A stretch of DNA of 64,000 nt from Phytoseiulus persimilis (taxonomy: Eukaryota; Arthropoda; Arachnida; Mesostigmata; Phytoseiidae): contig CM075102.1 of NCBI GenBank assembly GCA_037576195.1, positions 10,354,001-10,418,000 of the forward strand, read 5' to 3'. The translations under genes were made by a program, and so were the position numbers. Positions 24,245 through 36,169 of this stretch are shown here, piece by piece; within the stretch, counting starts at the first letter, position 1; each line of letters begins with the position of its first letter. Below the pieces are notes generated by a model, which had not been told where the DNA came from, made no database searches, and saw only the letters and a list, made by a program, of their open reading frames with translations.

Positions 24245-24753
24245 ATGGGCGCTCACAGTGGTTTTGAAGTTCCGCGCTTTGTTGTGCTCCTCGGACACTT
24301 CGTCCTCCTTATCGCGCTCTTATGGGATGTTGAAGTGGTTGCACGTTCGTCGCTGCCCTGGTCGCAGAGGGACGACCATTCTCTGGTAGAATCAGTGCAA
24401 GCCCAAATAACCGCTGGTCTAGCAACTTCAACAACGCTCGTGGCCATAGAGCTCACGTGTTTCATGATCGGTACGTAAGCGGTATGAAGAAGGCACTCAC
24501 AGCTCTGCTGTGCGAAAAACCTTCCTGAGCTAAACTCGCTTCCACTCGTTCAACAGGCGCATCCCTATTCTTCCCGACTCAGTGCCTCTCATCAGCAGTT
24601 GTCCATTCAATTAGCTTCGTATCATTGGCGTTCTTCATGGCCGACTCCTTCCACGTGAAATGCTTCTGGACGATCTTCGTGTTCACAGCTCTGTCGTGCA
24701 TGGCCGAAGTTGGCATCCTGTTCGGTGCCCTCGTTCTGAATAAACCTCTCTAG
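24245..24753 (+). CDS. TMEM107: TMEM107, ciliary transition-zone protein
   Basis: TMEM107 is a four-pass membrane protein of the ciliary transition zone that helps place the MKS module. Two exons, 24245-24470 (donor GTACGTAAG) and 24557-24753 (acceptor GTTCAACAG), join in phase 1 to give exactly 140 aa, the human length. The start MGAHSGFEVPRFVVLLGHF matches the family's opening (M-G-x...-x-P-x-R-F-L-V-L-L-A-H). A first transmembrane helix is followed by the lumenal-type SLPWSQRDD loop. Helices follow at VAIELTCFMIGASLFFPTQ, a third around ISFVSLAFFMAD, and a fourth around FWTIFVFTALSCMAEVGILF. I chose the ATG at 24245 because the upstream in-frame codon is TTG. The gene lies tail to tail with DYNC2LI1, another ciliary gene. 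Confidence 0.93.
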
Positions 24754-24796
24754 GATTCAACTCCGATACGATCACGGCCCGCGGAAGATATACATG

Positions 24797-24802
24797 AATA
24801 AA
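24797..24802 (+). terminator. Poly(A) signal AATAAA for TMEM107
   Basis: AATAAA lies 44 nt past the TMEM107 stop. Another AATAAA overlaps the last codons at about 24739, but is too close to the stop to be the main site. Confidence 0.6.
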
Positions 24803-25143
24803 CGAAGATGACTACTGTAATGAAATAGACTATCGTCTGATGTCCTTTCCACGTCGCACAGTCTCGGACAGAACAAGGGAAACATAACTTGGTCATCGGA
24901 GGAGAGTTTGCTCGATTCGAATGTAACGGATCTCGAATCGCATCCTCTCCATGGAGGAATCTGAACTGCGTGCTCGCTCAGTGGGCTCTTGGCTCGGAGG
25001 CTGTTCTAGCGGCCTCTGCAACATCTCCGGGATAAGAACAGAGCGGCACTGAATATTCGTCATGGTATGTAATCCGACCTCCAAGCAGCCGTGCTTGCCA
25101 GGTTCGAAGGAGATCGAGGGAGTTCGTGGTCAATTTGAGAAAC

Positions 25144-25149
25144 TTTATT
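25144..25149 (-). terminator. Poly(A) signal AATAAA for DYNC2LI1
   Basis: TTTATT on the plus strand is AATAAA on the minus strand, about 38 nt beyond the DYNC2LI1 stop. The two convergent genes therefore have short 3' UTRs that need not overlap. Confidence 0.6.
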
Positions 25150-25186
25150 CGCGATCTCTGGAGCGTCGAGTACAACACAGGCAAAT

Positions 25187-26233
25187 CTAGATATCTACGT
25201 CAGCATTGCGCAAGATATTTTTCGAACTGTTCTCAAGCTCTAGCTCTTTTAGCTTTTGTGCGAGCACCACGTCGATGTCGTGCTCCTTGAAGTTCGGATC
25301 TTTACCGGGATCCTCGCTCCGAACATCGATGTCCCTCTCGCCGAAGGTTTTTTTCATCAGCTCCCGACAAGCTTTCCTGGCTATATCTAAAGAGCCTCTG
25401 GTAGCGACGTCGAATATCTCGATGTCTTGGAAAGAGTCTTCTCCGAAAGATATGTTCAACGCCGTATTATAATCCATGTTGGGTTTTTCTCGGCTCTCGG
25501 CGCCGTTCTTCAGAATCGCCTGTACTCTGGATCCCAGAACGTCCGGTGAGTGTTGACTCACGAACTGCAGCGAAGCGCCGTAAGAGTGAGCCAAGAACCT
25601 TAGGCAGCGGCAGATAATTTTTTTGTGTTCCGGTTCGAAGTCCCTGAAGACGTCGTACTTCGTTCCGAGTATCAGAAGAGGCACGGGGAAGATGTCCATA
25701 ACATTGAGGTCTTGGTGTTGTTCGCCGATTCGGGCCCTCGCTGCGGATTCCACGGTCGCGGTGAAGCCTGGGACACTTTTCTCGGTCGAGCTTATAACGG
25801 AAGCGAGACGTTCCTTCACTGCATTCAGTAAACAATCCATGGTTACGAACATCTCATCCGGGACAGACAGATCGAGCACGAGGATCACAACCAGCGACAT
25901 CACGCTTCGCGAATTTATTGGTATTGTGACCATTTTCCTAAACGTTGTCCCACCGGCTAGCTCGTAGATGTGGCACACGTCTGATCCTGCACCGAGAATC
26001 GATCGCCGCCCAAAGGAGTATTCGAGGGCCACTGACGGCTTTGGGTGGTCAGAGCGCTCCAGAAACTTCGATATAATGGAAGTTTTCCCAGCTTGTCGAC
26101 TGCCGACGAAAAACATAGTGCTCTCGACGCAATTGTTCTCGCGGTCCTTCTGCTTAGCTTTATGCACGCTAGCTGCATGATCCCATAGATTGCCTAACTG
26201 CTGAACGGTGTTCATGATGTGCTTGATTTTCAT
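25187..26233 (-). CDS. DYNC2LI1: Cytoplasmic dynein 2 light intermediate chain 1
   Basis: This subunit binds the dynein-2 heavy chain that drives retrograde intraflagellar transport in cilia. It is a single uninterrupted coding exon of 348 aa (human 351). The P-loop-like FFVGSRQAGKTS (about residues 41-52) is followed by KPSVALEYSFGRR, the counterpart of the family's K-P-T-L-A-L-E-Y-x-x-G-R-R. The G-like fold continues with SLVVILVLDLSVPDE and PVPLLILGTKYDVFRDFE (family: PVPLVIIGSKYDVFQDFE), and RFLAHSYGASLQF is also conserved. I chose the ATG at 26233. The frame stays open upstream to an acceptor-like CCTCTCCTCAG at 26249, so a 5' UTR intron is likely. Dynein-2 light intermediate chain is needed only in ciliated cells, which in arthropods are mainly sensory neurons. 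Confidence 0.95.
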   Translation of the reverse strand: MKIKHIMNTVQQLGNLWDHAASVHKAKQKDRENNCVESTMFFVGSRQAGKTSIISKFLERSDHPKPSVALEYSFGRRSILGAGSDVCHIYELAGGTTFRKMVTIPINSRSVMSLVVILVLDLSVPDEMFVTMDCLLNAVKERLASVISSTEKSVPGFTATVESAARARIGEQHQDLNVMDIFPVPLLILGTKYDVFRDFEPEHKKIICRCLRFLAHSYGASLQFVSQHSPDVLGSRVQAILKNGAESREKPNMDYNTALNISFGEDSFQDIEIFDVATRGSLDIARKACRELMKKTFGERDIDVRSEDPGKDPNFKEHDIDVVLAQKLKELELENSSKNILRNADVDI

Positions 26234-27667
26234 TCCCCCGAAACAGCACTGAGGAGAGGATTTCACCAGCTGATTCTTTCCATCGTCTTCGGAGGCTCTA
26301 GAAGCGCATGGCAGTGTACTGATTCTGGATACGCATTGAACCTTTGACGATGCGATAGCTCACGAACACAGTGTCGCTGGCGCGATAACTGATGACTCTA
26401 ACCTCACAACTGTACTGCAACGTTTGGACTCCGAATTCGCTGAAGTTCTTCATCACTCCGGTGCAATGAGGGGAGCTTGGAGATAGGCCTGAACTGTAAG
26501 AGCATCCTAGTCGCCATAGGAACCGATGTTTACGAGTGAACGTCCGAGGGCACTTCAGACGGTCCGCGGCAACGATCTCTGGGGGACTGCGAACCTAAGA
26601 GCTTGCGGCGAGTCAGAGGGAGAAGAACAGAGGCATGTGATATGGGAGCATTCCAACCCTCGTTGATGTCATAGGGCTCTTGAAAGCAAGATCCAAACTA
26701 CCGCAACCAATCGAAATCGTGAAATAATGGCGTCAGCACATACACCCTCGTACACCTCGGAAACCGATTCCTGATAACGGGGGTGTTTCGTGCTCAGATA
26801 CTCTTTCGACGGGAGAGAGAGCATATCGGCCCTCACACTCGAGTTGCTTCTCGTTAAATTCCCGTGTTGAGGCTATGGATCGGTTAGTCTGGATCGGTGA
26901 CTTGCACAGTACTTGAATGGTAAAGAACTTCTAGCTAAAAGATGAATACGGATTTTCCGTGGGGAATTTCACGTTTATTCGGCCAATTCCCAACTTAGAG
27001 AATTTCCCGACTCTGAAATTCGGAATCCAATTCCCAGAATGATACCCCGGTTTAAACTTTGAACGAGCGGAAAACAAACAATTCTTTTGCTTGTGAAAGT
27101 CTCTCGGAATGAAACATTTAAGGTTAAACATTAATCAGGTAGACTGCGTACTTTTTATTTGTCTACGGCCATGAATGCACATTAGACCAGTATAACGCAG
27201 AGTACCGTAATTGTATATGATGCCTATTTCCAATGCTAGATTTGTAGTTCGAACTCCTCGCTCGCCCCGTACATGAAGTCTAAGAACGCGAGAAAGAATG
27301 AATGACGGTCGATAAGATATTCTCCTTGCAGTCTCTTCTGACACAATTTAAAATATATTAAAGAGGGTTAAAAGCCGGTGTTAAAATCCACGAGTCCTCC
27401 GAGCGAAGAGGTAAAACTTGCTAAATGAGCGCTCGGAGCTCACTCGAAACAATGTTAACGGACACACTGTGAATCCTACCCAAATTCTCAGCATGTTCGG
27501 TCTTTGACTCTTCTTGTATCTCTGGCTCGTTTTCAATTTTTTTACGATCTTATAGCTTTCTTGCTCGGCGCCCGTAGAGAGCTCGTTCCTGATAAGTAGG
27601 GACGCAGCGCGACCGCAATCCTATTTTCCTGTCGAGTTGGTATTTAATTTAGTTATGGCCTAATAGT
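26234..27667. other. Intergenic, no gene seen
   Basis: This holds the 5' flank of DYNC2LI1 and the 3' flank of the next minus-strand gene. AT-rich from about 26.9 kb. A minus-strand ATTAAA at 27643-27648, about 20 nt past that gene's stop, may be its poly(A) signal. Confidence 0.5.
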
Positions 27668-29877
27668 CTACCGTTTCCGGGTGTTCCTCTTCACTTCTCG
27701 TAGTGAGCGCACCCAATCATCACGTGCTTGAGAGTTGTCTGCAGTGAGCACTTTGGTGAAACCGACACCTAAAAGCTCAAAAGATGCGTCATCGTAGGCC
27801 TCTTGAAGCTCAATCTCAGCTACGGCTTGGTGCTCCACGGTTTCGATTTTTCGAAATATATTTCCACTTTTAGTCCGAACGATCACATCCTGAGCGCTCT
27901 GTAATAGGGCAAGGAGATGTTGTCAGCAACCACAGCATGATGATGACCTGCCGGGATGATATCGGTCCGATATAATAACCGGAGTAAGCAACTATCGAAT
28001 CTTCGACATTTCAGGCCATCTGTGGACCCGACTAAATATTCGAAGCGGAGGATTGAGCAATCGGAACGAATCGAAACCCGAGCTCGGCTCGGATTGAAAC
28101 GTAACCTTCAACGCCGATTCGGTGATCAAGCTCTTGCGACGGATCTCGACAAGGCTCATATCAATACAATTGTCGTTCTTGACTACAGTGAGAATTAACG
28201 GTAGCTTGAAATTTGAGGATGGATTCCTTCGTTCCCCGCATGAGTCCAGTTTTCCGCAAGTGCCCTAGCATATCGAGGAGCTTGCTCGCTCGTTTTAAAC
28301 GAAGATCCCAATGGTTGGACAAACTGGCACCGGCACTTTATTCGACTTGATCGGACAACACAGTCTCGGTGTCATTAATGTAGAGATTTGGGCTTCAAAT
28401 CAAATCAGGCTGATTCATTCGAAAAAAACATTCTATAATTACGATGCCTAACTTGCTTCAGAAAGTCGATTACTAACCAAAATAACATCGCACTTCTCAG
28501 CATCTTTCGAATCGCATTTGGGAAGCCGGAAAGTATCCATCTTCAATACCAGATCGTTCACGTTCTTGAGTGTTTCCGGCAAGGACGAAACCGGGAACCC
28601 CTAGAAATAATCGTGTCATTCGGGTTCAAACTGGTTCAATCCAGAGAGTTTGCACAAAGGCACTGGACGAAAGCTTGTATAAGATCAAAGCGCTCACAAT
28701 AATTACCTTGATGCTGCTGATAGTTGGCTGTTTCTTGTCCAGCCACTGGAGCAAATCTTCGAAACGACGAAGAGTTGGCGTTGGCATTTTGGAGTTGTAT
28801 TTCACTAACAAGTTAAGCAAGTTAAAGAGGTGGTCCTTCACGACCGACGGGAAAGAGCTTGTGTTGACGTAACGATGGAAGTCACCCTTCTGAAAAAAGG
28901 ACACCTTTGTCGAAGTCGTCTAAACTTCTGGAATGATCAGGCTCCAGATCAACGGTTGCGAGTCAAGGATTCCATCTCTTTTCCACCAACCAGTATTTCT
29001 TTGTTCTTAATGTCCAGTAGGTCCAAGAGTGGAGGCCTATTCTTCCAGGTGGCACATATGGCTGTCGAAGCTGTGTAGTCTTTCAATACAGGATGATAGA
29101 CCTGCTTCATTCGGGAGATGTTCCAAACTTCAGCGAGCACGTCGAGCTGTCCTGACTCGCGCGCGGCCTTCAGACGTTTCTTGGCTTCGCTGTTTTCTAA
29201 CAAGATGTCGTTGAGTTGGTCAGAAACTCTGAGGGCGGCTTCTTCCCCTGAGGCTTTGAAGACATCCCTGAGCACCAGGATGCGTTTTCCGTATACGGTT
29301 AAAACTTCCTCAGTTTCTCTCACGATGTTGGCTATCGTACTCATTCTGTAACGATAGGGAACAGCACAGTTAGTGCCCATCTCTATCGTTCCTTGATGAG
29401 GATAGCGCACTGTCTGTAACCTCTAGATAGATGGGCATTTCTGAGCCTACAGGAAGTTCTGTGCTCAACCAATACAGCGGCTCGATGAGCTCGCTCAGCT
29501 TCCACGAGAACGGGATAATTCGAATCCGCTGGACCTCTAGTGATTATGATCCAAGTCCGGCGTGTCAGCCCTGATATTTCGATCTTCCAGCATTAGTTGT
29601 GACGTCTGAGCAATGGTTCAATCGAGGATCACGACTGACAAGTTCCGGAAAGAGTTGGTTGATTGAAAACGTCGCTCACCGCTAGACGGCTCTGTCTTCA
29701 AAAACACTCACCTTCAACGACGGCTTTCAAAATCGCTAGCCAAGCGATTCTGAACGATTGAACCAGAGATGAGTGAGCTCCAAAACGACGCACGCCAGGT
29801 ATACGATTGACAGCATCCTTGAAGGTCGCCGACATTCGCATGTTGCGACCCACCATGCACGTCGCAGTCACGGTCAT
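27668..29877 (-). CDS. Six-exon gene, possible divergent RhoGEF (DH-PH)
   Basis: I cannot name it. In-phase exons are 29877-29712 (donor GTGAGTG), 29409-28991, 28889-28707 (acceptor TCCTTTTTTCAG, donor GTAATT), 28600-28478 (donor GTTAGT), about 28177-28106 and 27898-27668 (acceptor CCCTATTACAG), giving about 397 aa. The middle exons are helix-rich (around EAALRVSDQLNDILLENSEA and LFNLLNLLVKYNSK), with YHPVLKDYTASTAICATW resembling the second conserved region of DH domains. The last exon has strand-like pieces and ends FELLGV...VLTADNSQARDDWVRSLREV, the usual last strand and C-terminal helix pattern of a PH domain (invariant Trp present). The fifth exon's acceptor is weak and its start uncertain. 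The RhoGEF idea rests on pattern only; the presence of an expressed gene is better supported by the splice phases. Confidence 0.55.
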
Positions 29878-32800
29878 TCGAGATGTGCACCGAGGGAATA
29901 CTCCGAGGGATTTGACAGAAAGGACCCTCGTTCCCAGGGAGTATTCTATTGAATGGGAAGTTTTCTGACCGTGCTGAAACCCCAAGGAGAACGAAGTCTC
30001 CAGCTATCCACATTCCTGGACCGATACCGACTACTCGTGAGAGAGCTCTCGGTGGACTTGTTCTTCATATTTTACATGAGTAGAAACATGAAGAAAATAT
30101 CGAGTCCCAGTACAGGCTGGCACCATGGGTCCACGTTCATGAGATTCTTTCCGGGTGGATCGTAAGCTTCTCGAAGTATCCCATCCCCTCAAATGGGGAC
30201 CTCCAATCTATCCATAAAGGGGGATGGGGTAAATGAGTTTCTGATTGTTGAGTTGTGATCGTTCGCAACAGTCGGCTTGAAATCTGTCGGATCTTGGAGC
30301 ACCAAGAAGAGCCGACCTTGGCAATCGACTCGGTCGATAGAACGGGAGCTTGGCCGCTCATCGGTGAGTGATTTTCCAGGATGGAAGAACAGCCCTCATT
30401 CCCGGAAAGCCATGAGTGCGGACTTCAGTGTCCCGTGGGCAGCTGCTTGCGAGAATCTGATCCGAAGCACCCGATGGAGCAGGCGGTGACCGCTCATGAC
30501 CAAGATATTCCATAGAATCGAATTTATAGAGAGGCAACGGGTGCTGCCTTCCGATTTTGGGAATCCAGCGAGACTTTTGGAAACCTTACGAGTGCTCCGA
30601 CAACGAATCTTCGGAAGATTAGATCGCTTCTGGTAGTTCCAGGCCGAGACCATCCTGAGGATATAGGTGCACAACCGACTTGCAATGCCTCCGAACTGAG
30701 ACAGCAAATTCCAATAGAACAAGTGATACTTGGCTCATTCGGATCGAAAATGAACTGTTCTAGCTCCGGGAACGCTTTTTCTTGTTCTTCAATGGTTTCC
30801 TGTTGCGAGGTATCGGCGCCGAGGTCGGCGGAGAGGAGAGAGTTGAGCGGGCCAAGATTTCTTCCAAATCGTAATTAGCGGCTAGCCAGCAAAGTTCGAT
30901 ATTCTCCGTAGCGGGTTGTAGGCAGACTCGTCACGCCCACCGCGCCTGCAAGCGGCAACAAGTGATCTTGGAGTGAATCACCCCGCTGGATCCCGTTGTC
31001 TGGTCCGGGCGACATTGGGCGGCCTGGCCGAGTGACGGACCGATGCTTCTGCTTCAATTGGTTATCGATTTATTTGCGGTAGGCAGGTTCTCCTCCGTGA
31101 TGTTCGTAGAAAGTTCCGCCGTTCAGCCTTGAACTGTTCCGATACTGGAGCGTCCCGGAGAATCGAGCATCGTTGGTTCACTCGATCCTCGGCGATTCCT
31201 CTCTCTCTGACTCCTACAGTCCGACTCCATCCATTTTCCAGTCGATCCCGCTACCAGGGCAACGCGCCGAACACCATCCCAGTTGAGGTTTCGCGTCAAA
31301 GAGAAGTAGAGAAGAGAGCGTCAAACTTTTAAGATTTCAGCAGCGCGGGTTCAGCAGAATCACGCAGACCGGTTTGGAGAGGCTCAAACATCTTTCTCAG
31401 GGCACACGGCCCGAGACGAAAGGAGACTCTAAAATTGGAAACAAGAGGGTCGCCTATTAGATGCCAAGATTCAAATCGCTGCATTGAGAGCCAGGCCTGC
31501 CTCGGCCCTTTGTCAGGTCCTCGTTCTTCTCGCATGCTCGTTTGTCGTTTCTCACTCTGAAAATTATGCAAACATTGCGCACAGAAGTTTCTCCCAAACT
31601 CACGCTGTTACATTCCTCCAGAGGCTGAGCATCCGAAACGGACGGGATCTGAGCCTCGAGCTGGAGAGTACCTTGCCAGCTCCCAGTCTCGAAACAGTGT
31701 AGATTCATCCAGAAAGCCGAAATCTTTCCGCCCCAATACGGTTTCTCTCACCAAGAGGACAAAGTTGCTACCCTGGGTAAGCAGCGTGTAAGGGCCCACC
31801 TCACTCCGGTTGTTGTCGTGTCCGACACCAGCTTCATCACACTTATGCTGTTCCGTCTTTGAACGTTTTAATTGTCATAATTGCGAAAACTCTAGCTGCT
31901 ACAGCGACAGACAAAGCATCCTACCTCTATGAGTTTTCGCAGATGAAGTGTGCATATGTGAGCGAGAAAGCGCATCTGTTGCCAGAACGCATCTCCTGAG
32001 GTCAGGCGACTCCGCGAAACCAGTTTTTTCAGCTGGTTGTGTTGGAAAATTGAACATTCCCTTCGGCATTGCCGCTTTCCTGAGTCCTACAGCTCTCGTG
32101 GAGCCGCAGCGTCGGAGCACAGCATCGGGATGGCTCCGACGAAAGCCAGGCGAGATTCTCTCGATTTGGTGGAAAACTGGGATAGCCACAACACCAAACA
32201 CGATTTCCCATGGATAACCAAATTTCGACCATCGGACAGACTTTTTCTTTCTATTCCCGAAATAACCTGAGGCAAACCAAACGACTTTGCCATTTAAACT
32301 CAGCGGTATCCCGCGATCGCCGGAGTAACGGATCCTCATTATCGAGCACCTGAGTTCCCACCGAGCACAATTGCTCTAGAGGTGGGTAGAAAGTGATAGC
32401 AGCGGGAGATATTATCACGGGAGTGGTATGAGTAGACGTCACTTCTGCAGACAACTAATCGGGGAAGAAGGTACATTATCACTCATCGCGATCACAGCGT
32501 CGTGAGATCCCGTCGCAAATGCGCATCAAGGTCGCTGATATTAATCATATGGAGCGCGAAATCTATCGGAGTCTATCCCGTCTAGCTGAGAGAGTGTCCA
32601 CCACCATCTCGTGTGAGCATCGAAAATCACACAAAGTGCAGAACCATCCCCGTCGAGCTGGTGGGAGCCGTCCTGGCGGAAACTATACCTCACCCGCCGA
32701 ATGATTGTGTTGAAGAAAGATCGAGGAAGCCGCCAAGGATCGCCCTTCTCGGTGCAGGGGAGATGGCTTACGACGAATGCTCCACTGTTTTGATTCGAAA

Positions 32801-35800
32801 TCCTCGTTCTTTTCTCGGATCGCTTCTACCGACCAGCGGTCGACCGACCGGTTGCTCAAAAGGAGTGAATTCTGTTTGCCTCCCCGCGGCATAGAACCTT
32901 GACGTTGTATCTATAGGGCGAGCGGGCAACCGACCAGGCTGACCGACGGTGACTGAGCTAGGCGTCAAAGAAGACGAGGAACAAAAGTCGTCCTTCGGCT
33001 CCGCATTGATGTCGAGTCAAGTTGAGTCGCGCCGCGCGCAGGATGACCGTGCGTCAGTTTGACTGACCGAAACGAAATTCACAGCGAGCAAATACATACA
33101 GACGGAATAATCCGCTGCCAGCCAACCAGTCTTCTTGCCCATGTTCCTGCTCGAATATCTGGCCGTCTTGCCGTCCGTGTTTGAGAAGTCAAACATACAC
33201 GGATGACTTCTAACAAACCCCGAGGAGCGATGAACAATTTATTTCCGAACGAAACATGTATTTGTGCGTCGACAGGGCGACCGGAGACGCTTTCTCTGTT
33301 CTCGAGCTCCGGCAGCTACAGTCAAACAGATTGACAACTTCCGATTTCCCAGAGCCTTCTTCGCGGTAACCCAAGAAACGCAGTTGGATTGTTGGTTCAG
33401 AACGGTTGATTGTTGTCACATTCTACCTCTACAGTCATTCCGGTGCGAGATTTCCGAGTCGGCGAAAACCGACATCATATAGAGGGTGGAGCGCAGGAGA
33501 TACGCCACGGCGGGTTTCGCCTCATCGCGAAATCTTGCGTTCTCATCGATCTTGTTGTTTCCAGGGATGTTCAATCTCGAAGGAATGGGCAGTAGACCCC
33601 ATACGCGGATGCCTCGACTGAGTGGAGGATCCGCGTTGATGTTTCGAACGTGCGCACGTGCACGACGAGAGTCTCATGGGCGCACGTCAACTGCTCTCCA
33701 CGATGGCGCGAGCGTATGCGATGCAGTTCACAGATTCAGTTTACAGTGACCCGTGAGAGCTTATAAGTTCATCTTGCGATTCCAAGATCTCGCATATTTA
33801 GGATCCGAGAGCCTCCGAGGGAAGACGCTGAGCGGAAGAGTTCGGCGCCTTTCCCGACGTCCTCGATTGCCTTCTAACGTCGGAAGCGGTAGGTCTTGGA
33901 TGATCCGGAGTGTGAGGGGCATTCGGCTCTCTGCAAGAGCCGAACGCTGCGCTATACAATGCTAAAAGAAGCTGCGACGCAGTCAGCTTCGGATCCCCCC
34001 TCGATCGGAGAGAGCCACGTGTACCTCATCCTGGCAGAGGTTACACACACCGAGCACGTCGAGGATATCCAAACTGAAGCGAACGGCAGTTCGGTTCTCT
34101 TCTTCGTGGAGCCACCGTTGATGCTGTGGATTCCTCCAAGAATGAGAGGAAGAAAAATAGACGACGAAGAAGAAGGAAACCAACGGAGAAACACGAATAA
34201 CATCTCGGTGATAATTAGAAGGGGGAGACGGTCGTCGTCGTTGTCGACGAGAAAGAAGCGACAATTACGGGGCCCGTCCTCGCAGTCGAGAATCGGTGGC
34301 GGCGGCGGCAGCAGCAGCCCCGACCTACCACCAACACCAACAACAACGAATACCACCAAAGCCAAGACCAGCCTGCCAACCGAGCAGCGGAGCGATCGGA
34401 CGACCAACCACTCAGATGTGTGGAGTTGATTCGGATTTCATTAGAACTTTAGCCCGCCTGTTGTTCGGTCTGTGAGTTGAATTGAGAATGGAAGTTCTGC
34501 CTGGAGTCGGTTCCACGAGCATCGAGCGCGGTCGACTTGAGTGCCCTCCGTCGGATAGCTGCACAGGAATCAATACAGACCTGAATTGATTTATGACATT
34601 CTCATCCAGTCAGACGATTTGGAGCAATTATCCGAAAGCCGAATCCGCCAAGCCAGAGATCCACGTAGCGAGCCATCGGTTATGCGATACTGGGTGGGGG
34701 AAGAGAAGTTGAAAAAGAAGGATGGTTCCTGTTGTTGAAGCGCGCACCTCCACGCATGCCAGTGAGAGCAGAACAATTATGCTTGAAAACGCCAGAATGA
34801 GCTAAGAACGTCCGCCAACTCGCCCACCAGCCGACCAACCCGCTCACGAGACTTCTAGTCAACTACCTAATCTGTCCCGTATGTGCGCCCTGAGGCACAA
34901 TTTCTCGCAAACGTTTCCTTGTTCTGCGCGGATTCGATTCGTTCGATTTTCTCGAACCGAGAAACTTCAAAAACCCTGTCTCCATCGTTCGCGCGCCATG
35001 CACGGCTTGCCAGTCGCTGAAGCGGACGAGGAAGAAGTTGGAGAAGGCTGCAAATGGGTCTTCTTCCAAGTTCCTCAGATGGGAGCCTCTCCGCATCCCG
35101 GAGCGAACCCGAAGGATTCGGTGCTATCACGAGCGCACCAAGAGGTTTTGGGCAGACGTTTGAAGGCGCTTTGGACCACAACATGTTCTCATTACCACGC
35201 GCCACTCTGCTCGAAGCGCCCCGCGGAGCCCGAGCTTATCGTAGGAGGAGGAACACGCGCTTGATTATGTGCGATTCTTACGCACGAAGTAAAGTCGGCT
35301 CCACGCAGCCATTGACTCCCGGTTCGATCCCCTGTTCCTCGAGAACTTTCGACACCTAGTAGCCCAGCTTCAATCGGGATACCGTTTTTAGCATGAGATT
35401 GACGGTTTCATAAGGGTGGCTGCCATGCTGTGCGCCACGGGAGAGGTGCGGCCAATAAAAAGTTCATCGAAGAAACTGAAGAACAGAATTGAGGAGTGTT
35501 AGAAGACTCCGAAACTTGTCTCATGTAACCGAGCTCCTTCACAAGGTATTCATTAGCCGTACGGATGCCCGCTGCTTGTTTGCTGGCTCCGTCGGTCGGT
35601 CGGCAGGGCGGGCGTTATCACACGCGCGAGCTCAAACTGAGCTGGTGGTTGAATTAATAAACAATTAGTTTCCCGGTTCTCGAGAAAAAAATTGTCTTGT
35701 CTTACTTTGGCGCCGCTACCGGTGTTGAGCCGACGCCGAAGGCCAATGAGCGCGGCCAAAGAGATATCATGATGATGTCAACGATTCCGCCGCTTTGAAA

Positions 35801-35923
35801 ATCGTGGGGACATAATTCTGTCCGTTCGTTCGGGTGTGTGGGATGAGGTCGCTCATATTATCTCTGACCATCTCGCATCTCTGCTGCGGTTGGTCGCATG
35901 GCTACAAACAAGAAACAGTCCGG
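29878..35923. other. Gene-poor region
   Basis: Six kilobases hold no gene I can support. Weak items: a minus-strand frame at 31608-31799 with a MATH-like end (KDFGFLDESTLFRDW), a 9-bp inverted repeat at 30180-30228, and CAA/GGC triplet-rich sequence near 34.3 kb. It may be distal regulatory DNA or introns of a gene whose exons I missed. Confidence 0.4.
30180..30228. repeat. Short inverted repeat
   Basis: CCCATCCCC at 30180-30188 is exactly complementary to GGGGATGGG at 30220-30228, leaving a 31-nt loop. Function unknown; a stem this short could arise by chance. Confidence 0.6.
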
Positions 35924-36169
35924 CTATCGCAATTCGCTCCTGGTGCAATTACAGCCGACCACTTTTATAGTCGAAAGCGGATCGAATGCGTCCACCATCA
36001 TTGTAAATGGGGAATCGCTCTCTCGCTCATTAACTGCTGTCTCCACTTCTTCAAATGAATTCGCAGTCAGCGTTCCTCCGAGACAGGAATGGACTCTGTC
36101 TAGTGCGAGTAGGATCTCGGCCAGAGCGACCCTTCGACCCGGAACTATATCGATGTAGAGTCCCGTCAT
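35924..36169 (-). CDS. Small open frame, hypothetical 81 aa
   Basis: An ATG-initiated minus-strand frame begins MTGLYIDIVPGRRVALAEIL and ends in CTRSELR before a stop. Composition is protein-like. The plus strand is also open over the same bases (35898-36158), which lowers the support. I see no clear splice sites and no recognisable family. Confidence 0.2.
   Translation of the reverse strand: MTGLYIDIVPGRRVALAEILLALDRVHSCLGGTLTANSFEEVETAVNERESDSPFTMMVDAFDPLSTIKVVGCNCTRSELR

Noticed and set aside
35320-35340. GGTTCGATCCC, a tRNA T-loop-like sequence
   Set aside because: The flanking bases do not pair into a T stem and no D-arm, anticodon arm or acceptor stem can be formed.
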